Below are positions 52,525 through 60,307 of a stretch of DNA of 64,000 nt, piece after piece. How positions within the stretch are numbered: the stretch's first letter is position 1; each line of letters opens with the position of its first letter. The position numbers were made by a program, and so were the translations under genes. The notes under the pieces were generated by a model. That model ran no database searches, had not been told where the DNA came from, and saw only the letters and a list, made by a program, of their open reading frames with translations. Source of the DNA: Kangiellaceae bacterium (GTDB taxonomy: Bacteria; Pseudomonadota; Gammaproteobacteria; Enterobacterales; Kangiellaceae); contig JAPHTP010000094.1 in assembly GCA_026196875.1 (NCBI GenBank), forward strand, positions 1 to 64,000. The letters are read 5' to 3'.

Positions 52525-53652
52525 ATGGCTGAGTCAGAAGCTGGTGAACGTTCCGAACAGGCGACTCCCAAGCGTTTAAAAGACGCCCGAGAAAAAGGCC
52601 AGGTTGCTCGCTCAAGAGAATTAACGACTGCGCTATTATTGATGGTTGCATCAATATCGCTTTATGCTTTTTCTAATTCGGTTGGCGAAGGTATCGCCAA
52701 TGTCGCTAAACAAGCGTTTTCACCAGATAGAAAAGTCATTTATTCCCCTAATTCGATGATTTCTTCTTTGGCTGAACTTACGGCAGAAGTGATGCTTGCT
52801 GTTGCGCCCTTGTTCCTACTGATGTTTTTTATTGCGTTACTGTCTTCAGTCTTAATCGGAGGACTGTCAATCAGCGCAAAAGCGATGGCGCCCCAAGCGA
52901 GTCGTATGTCTCCTTTAAAAGGTTTTAAGAGAATGTTTGGCACGCATGCTTTAATGGAGCTTACCAAGGCGCTAGCAAAAGTCAGCGTTGTTTTTGTGGT
53001 TGGGTATCTAGTCATTTATCAAGTTTTCCCTAGTTTAACTGAGCTAGGTTCAGGTACTGCTGAAGCTGGGATCGGAAAATCCATGGATTTGGTCTCGCGC
53101 AGTTTCTTTCTGATTTCGTTATCTCTGATCTTAATTGCCTTAATTGACGTTCCTTATCAAATATGGAATCACGCCAAGCAATTAAAAATGACTAAGCAAG
53201 AAGTTAAAGATGAATATAAAGAAACTGAAGGTAAGCCGGAAGTTAAAAGTAAAGTCAGACAAATGCAAAGAGAAATGGCGCAGCGGAGAATGATGGAAGC
53301 TATTCCTGATGCTGACGTAGTGGTAACCAACCCGGAGCATTACTCGGTTGCATTAAAATATGATGCATTGAGATCTGGTGCACCAATTGTCGTTGCAAAA
53401 GGTATTGACGTCATCGCAATGCAAATAAGAAAAGTCGCAATTGCAAATGACGTTCCTATATTAGAGGCCCCGCCACTAGCTCGGGCGGTATATCACTCAA
53501 CTGAAATTGATCAAGAAGTTCCACAAGGGCTTTACCTTGCGGTTGCGCAAATCTTGGCGTACGTGTTTCAACTCAAAAATTATCAGCAGGGTAAGGGCAT
53601 GCGGCCGGCTAAATTGGGAGACTTACCAATCCCGGATGATTTAAAACGTTGA
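52525..53652 (+). CDS. flhB: Flagellar export switch protein FlhB
   Basis: Membrane protein that controls substrate specificity after autocleavage. The ATG at 52525 is chosen over a GTG one codon upstream; AAGG lies 9 nt ahead. It is 375 residues. N-terminal SEQATPKRLKDAREKGQVARSREL precedes four transmembrane helices (about 30-210) and the cytoplasmic domain. The autocleavage site, usually N-P-T-H, reads NPEH here with Asn269 and Pro270 retained. AIANDVPILEAPPLARAVYHSTEIDQEVPQGLY is the usual C-terminal core. Confidence 0.96.
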   Translation: MAESEAGERSEQATPKRLKDAREKGQVARSRELTTALLLMVASISLYAFSNSVGEGIANVAKQAFSPDRKVIYSPNSMISSLAELTAEVMLAVAPLFLLMFFIALLSSVLIGGLSISAKAMAPQASRMSPLKGFKRMFGTHALMELTKALAKVSVVFVVGYLVIYQVFPSLTELGSGTAEAGIGKSMDLVSRSFFLISLSLILIALIDVPYQIWNHAKQLKMTKQEVKDEYKETEGKPEVKSKVRQMQREMAQRRMMEAIPDADVVVTNPEHYSVALKYDALRSGAPIVVAKGIDVIAMQIRKVAIANDVPILEAPPLARAVYHSTEIDQEVPQGLYLAVAQILAYVFQLKNYQQGKGMRPAKLGDLPIPDDLKR

Positions 53653-53703
53653 GTTAGCATTTAGAAATTTTTATATAAAAGTGAATTAGTTAAGAGAAAA
53701 GTT

Positions 53704-55794
53704 ATGGCGACGGTAATTGGTCACAACACTTCATCAAAAGGGCTTTCGGGTTTAGGGACTCCGGTATTGTTGTTAGTGCTGCTAGCAATGATGATTTTGC
53801 CTATACCAACTTTCTTATTGGATATTCTTTTTACGTTTAATATTTCATTGGCATTAGTAGTGTTATTGGCGACCGTATACGCAGGTCGGCCATTAGACTT
53901 TACTGTTTTCCCGACTATTCTACTGGTTACTACGCTGATGCGGTTAGCACTGAATGTTGCCTCGACCAGAGTAGTATTAATTAACGGTCATACCGGTGCC
54001 GGAGCAGCGGGAAGTGTAATTGAGTCTTTCGGCTCGGTTGTCATCGGTGGCAACTATGCCGTGGGCTTGGTCGTGTTTGCAATTTTAGTGATTATTAATT
54101 TTGTCGTGGTGACCAAAGGTGCAGGCAGGATTTCTGAAGTCAGCGCCAGATTTACCTTAGATGCAATGCCTGGAAAACAAATGGCTATTGACGCTGATCT
54201 CAACGCCGGTTTGTTGACTCAGGAAGAGGCCAGAGAAAGAAGAGCAGAAGTCGCGCAAGAAGCAGATTTTTATGGTGCTATGGATGGTGCGTCAAAATTT
54301 GTACGAGGCGATGCTGTTGCCGGACTATTAATACTCTTGATTAATATTTTAGGTGGTGTCTCTATTGGTATGGGGCAGCACGGATTGGATTTTGGCACAG
54401 CTATGCAGTATTACGCACTGCTAACTATAGGTGACGGATTAGTAGCACAAATTCCCGCTCTGTTGCTTTCTACGTCGGCGGCGATCATGGTGACTCGGCA
54501 AAATACTTCACAAAATATGGGAGAGCAACTTGTTGGTCAGCTGTTGCGCAATCCTATGGCATTGTTTGTCTGCGGCGGGGTATTGTTCATCATGGGAATT
54601 ATTCCTGGAATGCCACATGTTGCATTTATTTTTCTCGCTTCTGCTGCTGTAGGTTTAGGGTTTTTACTTAAGAGTCAGAGGCAAAGGCAGGCTGTTATTG
54701 AGGAGGAGCTGGAACTACAACAAGTAGAAGCACCTGAAGCCCCGGTAGTAAAAGAGCTATCGTGGGACGATGTACCCCCAGTCGATCAAATCGGCTTAGA
54801 AGTTGGTTATCGCTTAATCCCTATGGTTGACCCTGCGCAAGATGGCAAGCTGATGGGGAGAATAAAAGGAGTACGTAAGAAGATTTCTCAAGAATTAGGA
54901 TTTCTAATTTCTCCGGTACATATTCGCGATAATCTTGAGTTATCTCCCAATGCCTATCGTATTGCGATACTAGGCGCGACGGTTGGGGAGGCTGAAGTTT
55001 ATCCGGATAAAGAAATGGCAATTAATCCGGGACAAGTTTTTGGGGAGTTGCAAGGGATTGAAACGAAAGATCCTGCTTTTGGACTCGAAGCTGTTTGGAT
55101 TGAAGCTGATCAAAAAGATAATGCCCAGTCATTAGGGTATACGGTGGTTGATGCAAGCACGGTTATCGCCACTCATTTGAGTCATTTAATTCAGATCCAT
55201 TCGGCGGAACTATTCGGGCACGAAGAAGCTGAACAATTATTAAAAGGATTATCAAAGGGGGCTCCGAAATTGGCAGAAACGCTGGTACCTGATTGCGTTA
55301 GCCTTGGAGTACTAGTCAAAGTTTTACAAAACTTGTTATTAGAGCAAGTCCCTATTAAAGATATCCGAACGATCGCCGAAACTTTGGCGGAGTTTTCTAG
55401 CCGAAGTCAAGATCCCGCCGTTTTAACCGGTGCGGTCAGAATCGCCCTTAGCCGCATTATTATTCAGAATATCAACGGGTTGCAGCCAGAAATACCTGTA
55501 GTTACCTTGGCGCCGGAACTGGAACAAATTTTGCAGCAGTCATTATCAAGTGGTACGAGTGACTCTGTAGGAATTGAACCAGGGTTAGCCGACAGAATTC
55601 AGTCATCGTTGAAAAGTGTAGTGCAGCAACAAGAAGCCGCCGGCCAGCCGGCAATTCTTCTAACCGCACCTGCGCTCAGAGTCTCTCTCGCCAAGTTTGC
55701 TCGATTTGGAATTAAAGGGCTGCATGTTTTGAGTTATCAGGAAATACCGGATAACAAGCAAATTAAGGTCATCGCAACAGTCGGGCAACAGTAG
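53704..55794 (+). CDS. flhA: Flagellar export gate protein FlhA
   Basis: Nonameric export-gate ring protein, proton channel and chaperone docking platform. It is 696 residues. An eight-helix membrane domain occupies about 15-320, with the FHIPEP signature FTLDAMPGKQMAIDADLNAGLLTQEEARERRAEVAQEADFYGAMDGASKFVRGDA at about 150-205. The linker precedes a cytoplasmic domain (about 350-690) with LGFLISPVHIRDNLELSPNAYRI. Starts 51 bp after flhB; starts the flhA-flhF-fleN-fliA-che series. Confidence 0.97.
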   Translation: MATVIGHNTSSKGLSGLGTPVLLLVLLAMMILPIPTFLLDILFTFNISLALVVLLATVYAGRPLDFTVFPTILLVTTLMRLALNVASTRVVLINGHTGAGAAGSVIESFGSVVIGGNYAVGLVVFAILVIINFVVVTKGAGRISEVSARFTLDAMPGKQMAIDADLNAGLLTQEEARERRAEVAQEADFYGAMDGASKFVRGDAVAGLLILLINILGGVSIGMGQHGLDFGTAMQYYALLTIGDGLVAQIPALLLSTSAAIMVTRQNTSQNMGEQLVGQLLRNPMALFVCGGVLFIMGIIPGMPHVAFIFLASAAVGLGFLLKSQRQRQAVIEEELELQQVEAPEAPVVKELSWDDVPPVDQIGLEVGYRLIPMVDPAQDGKLMGRIKGVRKKISQELGFLISPVHIRDNLELSPNAYRIAILGATVGEAEVYPDKEMAINPGQVFGELQGIETKDPAFGLEAVWIEADQKDNAQSLGYTVVDASTVIATHLSHLIQIHSAELFGHEEAEQLLKGLSKGAPKLAETLVPDCVSLGVLVKVLQNLLLEQVPIKDIRTIAETLAEFSSRSQDPAVLTGAVRIALSRIIIQNINGLQPEIPVVTLAPELEQILQQSLSSGTSDSVGIEPGLADRIQSSLKSVVQQQEAAGQPAILLTAPALRVSLAKFARFGIKGLHVLSYQEIPDNKQIKVIATVGQQ

Positions 55795-55865
55795 ATTTAA
55801 AAGTTCAAGTAAATAAATGAAAGTTCATTTTAAATTGATGAACAAAATAGAGATGAGACTGCTCA

Positions 55866-57281
55866 ATGAAAATTAGACGATTCTACGGGATAAATGTTCG
55901 TACGGCGCTAAAACAAGTGACTGATGAGTTTGGTGAGGATGCAGCAATTCTTTCCAACAAAAAGGTTCCCGGTGGGGTCGAAGTTATTGCGGCCCTCGAC
56001 TACGACGAGTCACTAATGCCCGAAACTATGATTTCGGACTCTTCAGCAGCGGCAGATCCACAAACTGAAATTGGCACAGGAGTTGAAGAAAAACGTCCGC
56101 ACCAAGAGTCAGATATAGCGCCTACTAATGAACCGCTCGGCGCAAGTAATCAGATAAAAGCCGATGACGATTTATCTTCAGGATTCAGATCATTTTTAGA
56201 CTCGTTACATAACGAGACGCCTTCTCATTCGAATAATGCAATTGAGCCCGCGGAAAATCGGACACAAGTTCAAGTATCTGACAATGCTAAGCTAACTCAC
56301 GAGTCACAAATTCCTAATCTTAAACAAGATAAACAGGTGGAGTGGTCACTTGATCCGAGCTTACAGGCAATGCGAGAAGAATTAGGCCTGATGCGAAGCA
56401 TGATGAGTGAACAGCTAAAAGGATTAGGGTGGAATCGATTTGTTGAAAAGAATCCAGTGGGAGCAATGTTAACCCGGCGACTGGCTAGTTTGGGTTTAAA
56501 AAATGAGTTGATTGAACATTTGCTGCCAAATGTAAAGTCTGATGCTGATGCCGAATGTGCATGGCAACAGGTACTGGCGTTGTTTGCTAAATCGCTGCCA
56601 GTTTTTGATGAGCAAGTGGTTGATAGCGGAGGCATTTTTGCATTACTGGGGCCTACAGGTGTAGGTAAAACCACCACTATAGCGAAATTGGCGGCCAGGT
56701 TTGTGATCAAGCATGGCCATGATTCGGTTGCGTTAATCACTACCGATAATTATCGAATTTCGGCTTTTGAACAATTAGCTACTTTTGGAAGGATTTTGCA
56801 GTTACCCACGAGTAAGGTAAGTGATCATCAATCTTTGAATGATTTGCTTAAAAAGTATGCAAATAAAAAGCTGGTTTTAATTGATACTGCGGGAGTGAGT
56901 AGTAGAGATTCTGCTTTAATGAGTCAACTGTCGTCATTGAACTCCTGTCAGAGATCCGTGAACAAGATTTTACTCGTTTCAGCCGCTAGCCAAGCCGGTG
57001 TTATCGAACAATCGTTAAAGTTATTTGAAGAATCACACCCAACCGGACTGATCATCACCAAACTTGATGAAACGACCAGTTTAGGAGAGGTGCTAAGTAT
57101 CGTTATGCAACAACGGCTTCCCGTTTATTACACTACTGACGGACAGAGGGTGCCAGAAGATATACGTCATGCCAGAAGTCATCATTTGGTGTCAAAAGCG
57201 GTTTGGTTGGCTAATAAATATACGAAAAAAATAGACGATTGGGAATTAGCACAGGGCGCAGATCAAGTGAGATCGGCTTAA
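55866..57281 (+). CDS. flhF: Flagellar placement GTPase FlhF
   Basis: SRP-type GTPase that recruits FliF to the cell pole and thereby fixes flagellum position. Of 471 residues, the N-terminal B domain begins MKIRRFYGINVRTALKQVTDEFGEDAAILSNKKVPGGVEVIAA. A disordered acidic region runs to about 165. The NG domain has G1 GPTGVGKT at about 262-269, ITTDNYRISAFEQL, G3 LIDTAG and G4 TKLDET. Followed by fleN after 129 bp holding two overlapping hairpins. Confidence 0.96.
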   Translation: MKIRRFYGINVRTALKQVTDEFGEDAAILSNKKVPGGVEVIAALDYDESLMPETMISDSSAAADPQTEIGTGVEEKRPHQESDIAPTNEPLGASNQIKADDDLSSGFRSFLDSLHNETPSHSNNAIEPAENRTQVQVSDNAKLTHESQIPNLKQDKQVEWSLDPSLQAMREELGLMRSMMSEQLKGLGWNRFVEKNPVGAMLTRRLASLGLKNELIEHLLPNVKSDADAECAWQQVLALFAKSLPVFDEQVVDSGGIFALLGPTGVGKTTTIAKLAARFVIKHGHDSVALITTDNYRISAFEQLATFGRILQLPTSKVSDHQSLNDLLKKYANKKLVLIDTAGVSSRDSALMSQLSSLNSCQRSVNKILLVSAASQAGVIEQSLKLFEESHPTGLIITKLDETTSLGEVLSIVMQQRLPVYYTTDGQRVPEDIRHARSHHLVSKAVWLANKYTKKIDDWELAQGADQVRSA

Positions 57282-57295
57282 GCTCCTAAAATTGT

Positions 57296-57363
57296 CATTC
57301 TTAATCGCAATAAGCGGAAAATGTTCTATGCTTAAGAATGAATAACTTATAGAACAGTTTTTT
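57296..57363 (+). promoter_or_regulatory. Overlapping hairpins with a U-tract between flhF and fleN
   Basis: Hairpin 1: CATTCTTAA (57296-57304) with TTAAGAATG (57332-57340). Hairpin 2: TGTTCTAT (57322-57329) with ATAGAACA (57349-57356), followed by GTTTTTT, which is terminator-like. The two interleave and cannot form independently as simple stems. The arrangement resembles an attenuator that could set FleN relative to FlhF. Confidence 0.5.
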
Positions 57364-57410
57364 GCTATACGTCAAAATTTTTGCGCAAAATTTGAACGGA
57401 GAAAATCTAA

Positions 57411-58256
57411 TTGAATCAAGTAATTGACATTTCACCGACAACAAGCGGCAAACCGGTCAAGGTAATCGCTGTAACTGGTGGTAAAGGTGGCGTCGGCAAA
57501 ACAAATGTTTCGGTTAACTTGTCGATTGCACTAAGTCAACTTGGTTACAAAGTTATGTTGCTTGATGCTGATCTGGGGTTGGCTAATGTTGACGTTATGT
57601 TGGGTGTGCGAAGTGAGAAAAACTTGTCGCATGTTTTGAGTGGGAAATGTGACCTTAGGGACATTGTGGTACATGGCCCGGCTGGACTGCAAATTGTTCC
57701 AGCTTCCTCCGGCACACAGAATATGGCTGAGCTTTCGCCGATGGAACATGCTGGCATAATTCAGGCATTTAGTGAAATCGGGCATAATCTAGATTTTCTT
57801 ATTGTTGATACTGCAGCGGGCATAACGGACATGGTGGTTAGTTTCACTCGAGCGGCGCAAGATATTTTGACCGTTGTTTGTGACGAACCAACATCAATCA
57901 CCGACGCATATGCATTGATGAAGGTACTCAACCAGGATCATAGAATCGTCAAGTTTCATGTACTCGCCAATATGGTACGTACTAGTCAAGAAGGGCGAGA
58001 GTTGTTTGCCAAGTTAAGTGGCGTCTGTAACCGCTTTTTAGATGTTACTTTGGACTATGTAGGTTCAGTACCGTTTGATGAAAACGTTAGAAAATCGGTT
58101 AAAAAACAAAAAGCATTGGTGGAGGCTTTTCCACGAAGTCCTGCGTCAATAGCAATGAAAAGCCTGGCCAAAAAAATTCAGCAGTGGCCTATGCCAACTG
58201 ATGCAAGTGGTCATATCGAGTTCTTTATGGAACGGTTGGTCAACCGGGCAAGTTAA
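57411..58256 (+). CDS. fleN: Flagellar number regulator FleN/FlhG (MinD-like ATPase)
   Basis: MinD/ParA-family ATPase that limits flagellar number, partly by restraining FleQ. The 281 residues have the deviant Walker A VTGGKGGVGKTNVSVNLS at about 21-38, then DADLGLANVDVMLGV and the DTAAGITDMVVSF switch. The C-terminus forms a short amphipathic tail. TTG start with CGGAGA 8 nt ahead. It sits directly between flhF and fliA as in other polar-flagellate gammaproteobacteria. Confidence 0.95.
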   Translation: MNQVIDISPTTSGKPVKVIAVTGGKGGVGKTNVSVNLSIALSQLGYKVMLLDADLGLANVDVMLGVRSEKNLSHVLSGKCDLRDIVVHGPAGLQIVPASSGTQNMAELSPMEHAGIIQAFSEIGHNLDFLIVDTAAGITDMVVSFTRAAQDILTVVCDEPTSITDAYALMKVLNQDHRIVKFHVLANMVRTSQEGRELFAKLSGVCNRFLDVTLDYVGSVPFDENVRKSVKKQKALVEAFPRSPASIAMKSLAKKIQQWPMPTDASGHIEFFMERLVNRAS

Positions 58257-58335
58257 TGCGAGAAAATTAATTGATGCATGGAAAGAATTACAACACAAAA
58301 AATTTAAAGTGCAATGATAATTAAGGTTGATTGGC

Positions 58336-59052
58336 GTGACTGGAGCTGACACTTATAGTCAAGTACAACGGGATGATTTTGCGACTCGATATGCGCCGCT
58401 GGTGAAGCGTATTGCCCATCATTTGCTCGCTCGGCTTCCTGATAGTGTTCAACTGGAAGACTTGCTGCAGGCTGGAATGCTCGGATTACTGGAAGCTAAA
58501 AACAATTTTGATGCGAGTAAAGGCGCCAGTTTTGAGACTTTTGCCGGTATCCGCATCCGCGGAGCTATGATAGATGAAATTCGCCGCGGTGATTGGGTAC
58601 CTCGCTCAGTTCATAAAAACTCTCGGGCAATTGCCGGTGTCATTAAAGAAATTGAACAAAAAACCGGAAGAGATGCGCGCGATACCGAGGTGGCAGAGAA
58701 ACTCGGTGTTGAAGTTGAGGATTACCGGCAAATGCTGATGGAGGTCAGTAGCGGCCACATGCTAGATTTCGAAGGTCTGGGGGTCTCCGAAGACTATTTC
58801 AGCCAAGGCTTATCCGAAAGCGCGATGACACCCCATGAGCGTATCCAAAAAGAAGATTTTCGTAACTCACTGGCGACGGCTATCGCGTCCTTACCAGAAA
58901 GGGAAAAACTGGTGCTGGCGCTGTACTATGACGAAGAACTCAATTTAAAGGAAATTGGTGAAGTTTTGGGGGTTAGTGAGTCTCGAATAAGCCAGATTAA
59001 TAGCCAGGCAATGCTACGTCTACAATCGAGATTAAAAGATTGGAAGAAATAG
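58336..59052 (+). CDS. fliA: Flagellar sigma-28 factor FliA
   Basis: Sigma factor for late genes, held by FlgM. GTG at 58336 is preferred (AAGG ahead at 9 nt); a TTG 9 bp upstream is the alternative. Region 2 is RYAPLVKRIAHHLLARLPDSVQLEDLLQAGMLGLLEA, followed by FETFAGIRIRGAMIDEIRRGDWVPRSVH. Region 4 is LPEREKLVLALYYDEELNLKEIGEVLGVSESRISQINSQAMLRLQ. The 239 residues match the family. The promoters of fliC-1, fliC-2 and fliD in this window are its expected targets. Confidence 0.97.
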   Translation: MTGADTYSQVQRDDFATRYAPLVKRIAHHLLARLPDSVQLEDLLQAGMLGLLEAKNNFDASKGASFETFAGIRIRGAMIDEIRRGDWVPRSVHKNSRAIAGVIKEIEQKTGRDARDTEVAEKLGVEVEDYRQMLMEVSSGHMLDFEGLGVSEDYFSQGLSESAMTPHERIQKEDFRNSLATAIASLPEREKLVLALYYDEELNLKEIGEVLGVSESRISQINSQAMLRLQSRLKDWKK

Positions 59053-59124
59053 GTTTTGTCGACTAAATTTAGTGTAACTCATTATTATTATTAAATTATT
59101 GAATATTCCGAACGGAGATAGACT

Positions 59125-59511
59125 TTGGACAAGAATATGAAAATCTTAGTAGTAGACGATTTTTCGACGATGCGTCGGATTGTGAAAAATCTACTAAGAG
59201 ATCTTGGATTTACCAATACACACGAAGCTGATGATGGCAGTACTGCACTGCCCATGTTACAGACGGGGAATTTTGACTTTTTAATCACCGATTGGAACAT
59301 GCCGGGAATGCAAGGTATTGATTTGCTGAAAGCGGTACGCGCAGATGAGAAACTGAAATCTATCCCTGTTTTAATGGTTACCGCAGAATCAAAACGAGAG
59401 CAAATTATTGAAGCGGCACAAGCCGGAGTTAATGGCTACATCGTAAAACCTTTTACGGCGGCGACATTGAGCGAAAAACTCGACAAGATTTTCGAGCGTA
59501 TTGATGGCTAG
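59125..59511 (+). CDS. cheY: Chemotaxis response regulator CheY (motor-linked)
   Basis: Diffusible receiver that binds FliM when phosphorylated. It is 128 residues. Acidic cluster is [20 protein letters not shown]; phospho-acceptor Asp56 is in [13 protein letters not shown], the hallmark of motor CheY; then [28 protein letters not shown] with switch Thr and Lys. TTG start with CGGAGA 6-7 nt ahead; an ATG at 59137 would lose four residues. First of cheY-cheZ-cheA-cheB after fliA. Confidence 0.97.
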   Translation: MDKNMKILVVDDFSTMRRIVKNLLRDLGFTNTHEADDGSTALPMLQTGNFDFLITDWNMPGMQGIDLLKAVRADEKLKSIPVLMVTAESKREQIIEAAQAGVNGYIVKPFTAATLSEKLDKIFERIDG

Positions 59512-59550
59512 AAACTGGCCTAACAATGTTACTAATAAAGGATAAAATGC

Positions 59551-60297
59551 ATGAAGCTCTCAGACAAAGACCAGCTCGAACAAACTATCTCACAAACTCG
59601 AGAGTTGCTGGAACACCTTGAAAACGACGAAATAGAAGATGCACAGGAACTTATCGATTCTTTGGCACGCGGCGGTGATGAAGACTTGTTTGTTGAAATC
59701 GGTAAACTTACTCGCAGACTACATGAAGCGTTAACAACTTTTCACCTTGACTCCAGAATTACCAGTATCGCTGCTTCTGAAATTCCTGATGCAAAAGACA
59801 GATTGAATTATGTTATTGAGCGTACCGAAGAAGCCGCCAATAAAACGATGGATAAAGTGGAGCACTGTAACCAGCTTGCCGATGTTATTGCCAAGGATTC
59901 TCAAGACTTGTTAGGAGAATTCCAAAAACTCTATCGTAGAGAGTTATCGCCAGGAGATTTTAGACAATTATGCAAGAGAATCGAGTCTCATCTGGAGAAA
60001 AACAAAAATTCCGCAGATGATCTGCATTCTCAACTTTCGGAAGTTTTGTTAGCACAAGACTATCAAGATCTAACCGGTCAGGTTATCCGACAAGTGATTA
60101 CTCTAGTACATGATGTAGAAGAGAGTATGGTTAACGTAATTAAAATGTTTGGAAACATCGATCGATATCAAGCTGCAAAAGGTGAATCTACGAAAGCTGA
60201 AGGAGCAGAAGGCCCTATTGTTAATAAAGATAAACGTGATGATGTAGTAAGTGGCCAGGACGAAGTTGACGACCTGTTGTCGAGCTTAGGATTTTAG
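59551..60297 (+). CDS. cheZ: CheY-phosphate phosphatase CheZ
   Basis: Helical-hairpin phosphatase that accelerates CheY-P decay. The 248 residues include the long hairpin with the catalytic Gln region AQDYQDLTGQVIRQVITLVHDVE at about 168-190 (Gln in DYQDLTGQ), and the C-terminal CheY-binding tail DEVDDLLSSLGF. AITSIAASEIPDAKDRLNYVIERTEEAANKTMD-type helix lies upstream. It is 39 bp after cheY. Confidence 0.95.
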   Translation: MKLSDKDQLEQTISQTRELLEHLENDEIEDAQELIDSLARGGDEDLFVEIGKLTRRLHEALTTFHLDSRITSIAASEIPDAKDRLNYVIERTEEAANKTMDKVEHCNQLADVIAKDSQDLLGEFQKLYRRELSPGDFRQLCKRIESHLEKNKNSADDLHSQLSEVLLAQDYQDLTGQVIRQVITLVHDVEESMVNVIKMFGNIDRYQAAKGESTKAEGAEGPIVNKDKRDDVVSGQDEVDDLLSSLGF

Positions 60298-60307
60298 GGG
60301 TTTGTAA

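Noticed and set aside
53590-53625. GG-N10-GC match at the end of flhB as a sigma-54 promoter for flhA
   Set aside because: TTGC is replaced by CGGC and flanking bases fit poorly; it is in coding sequence.
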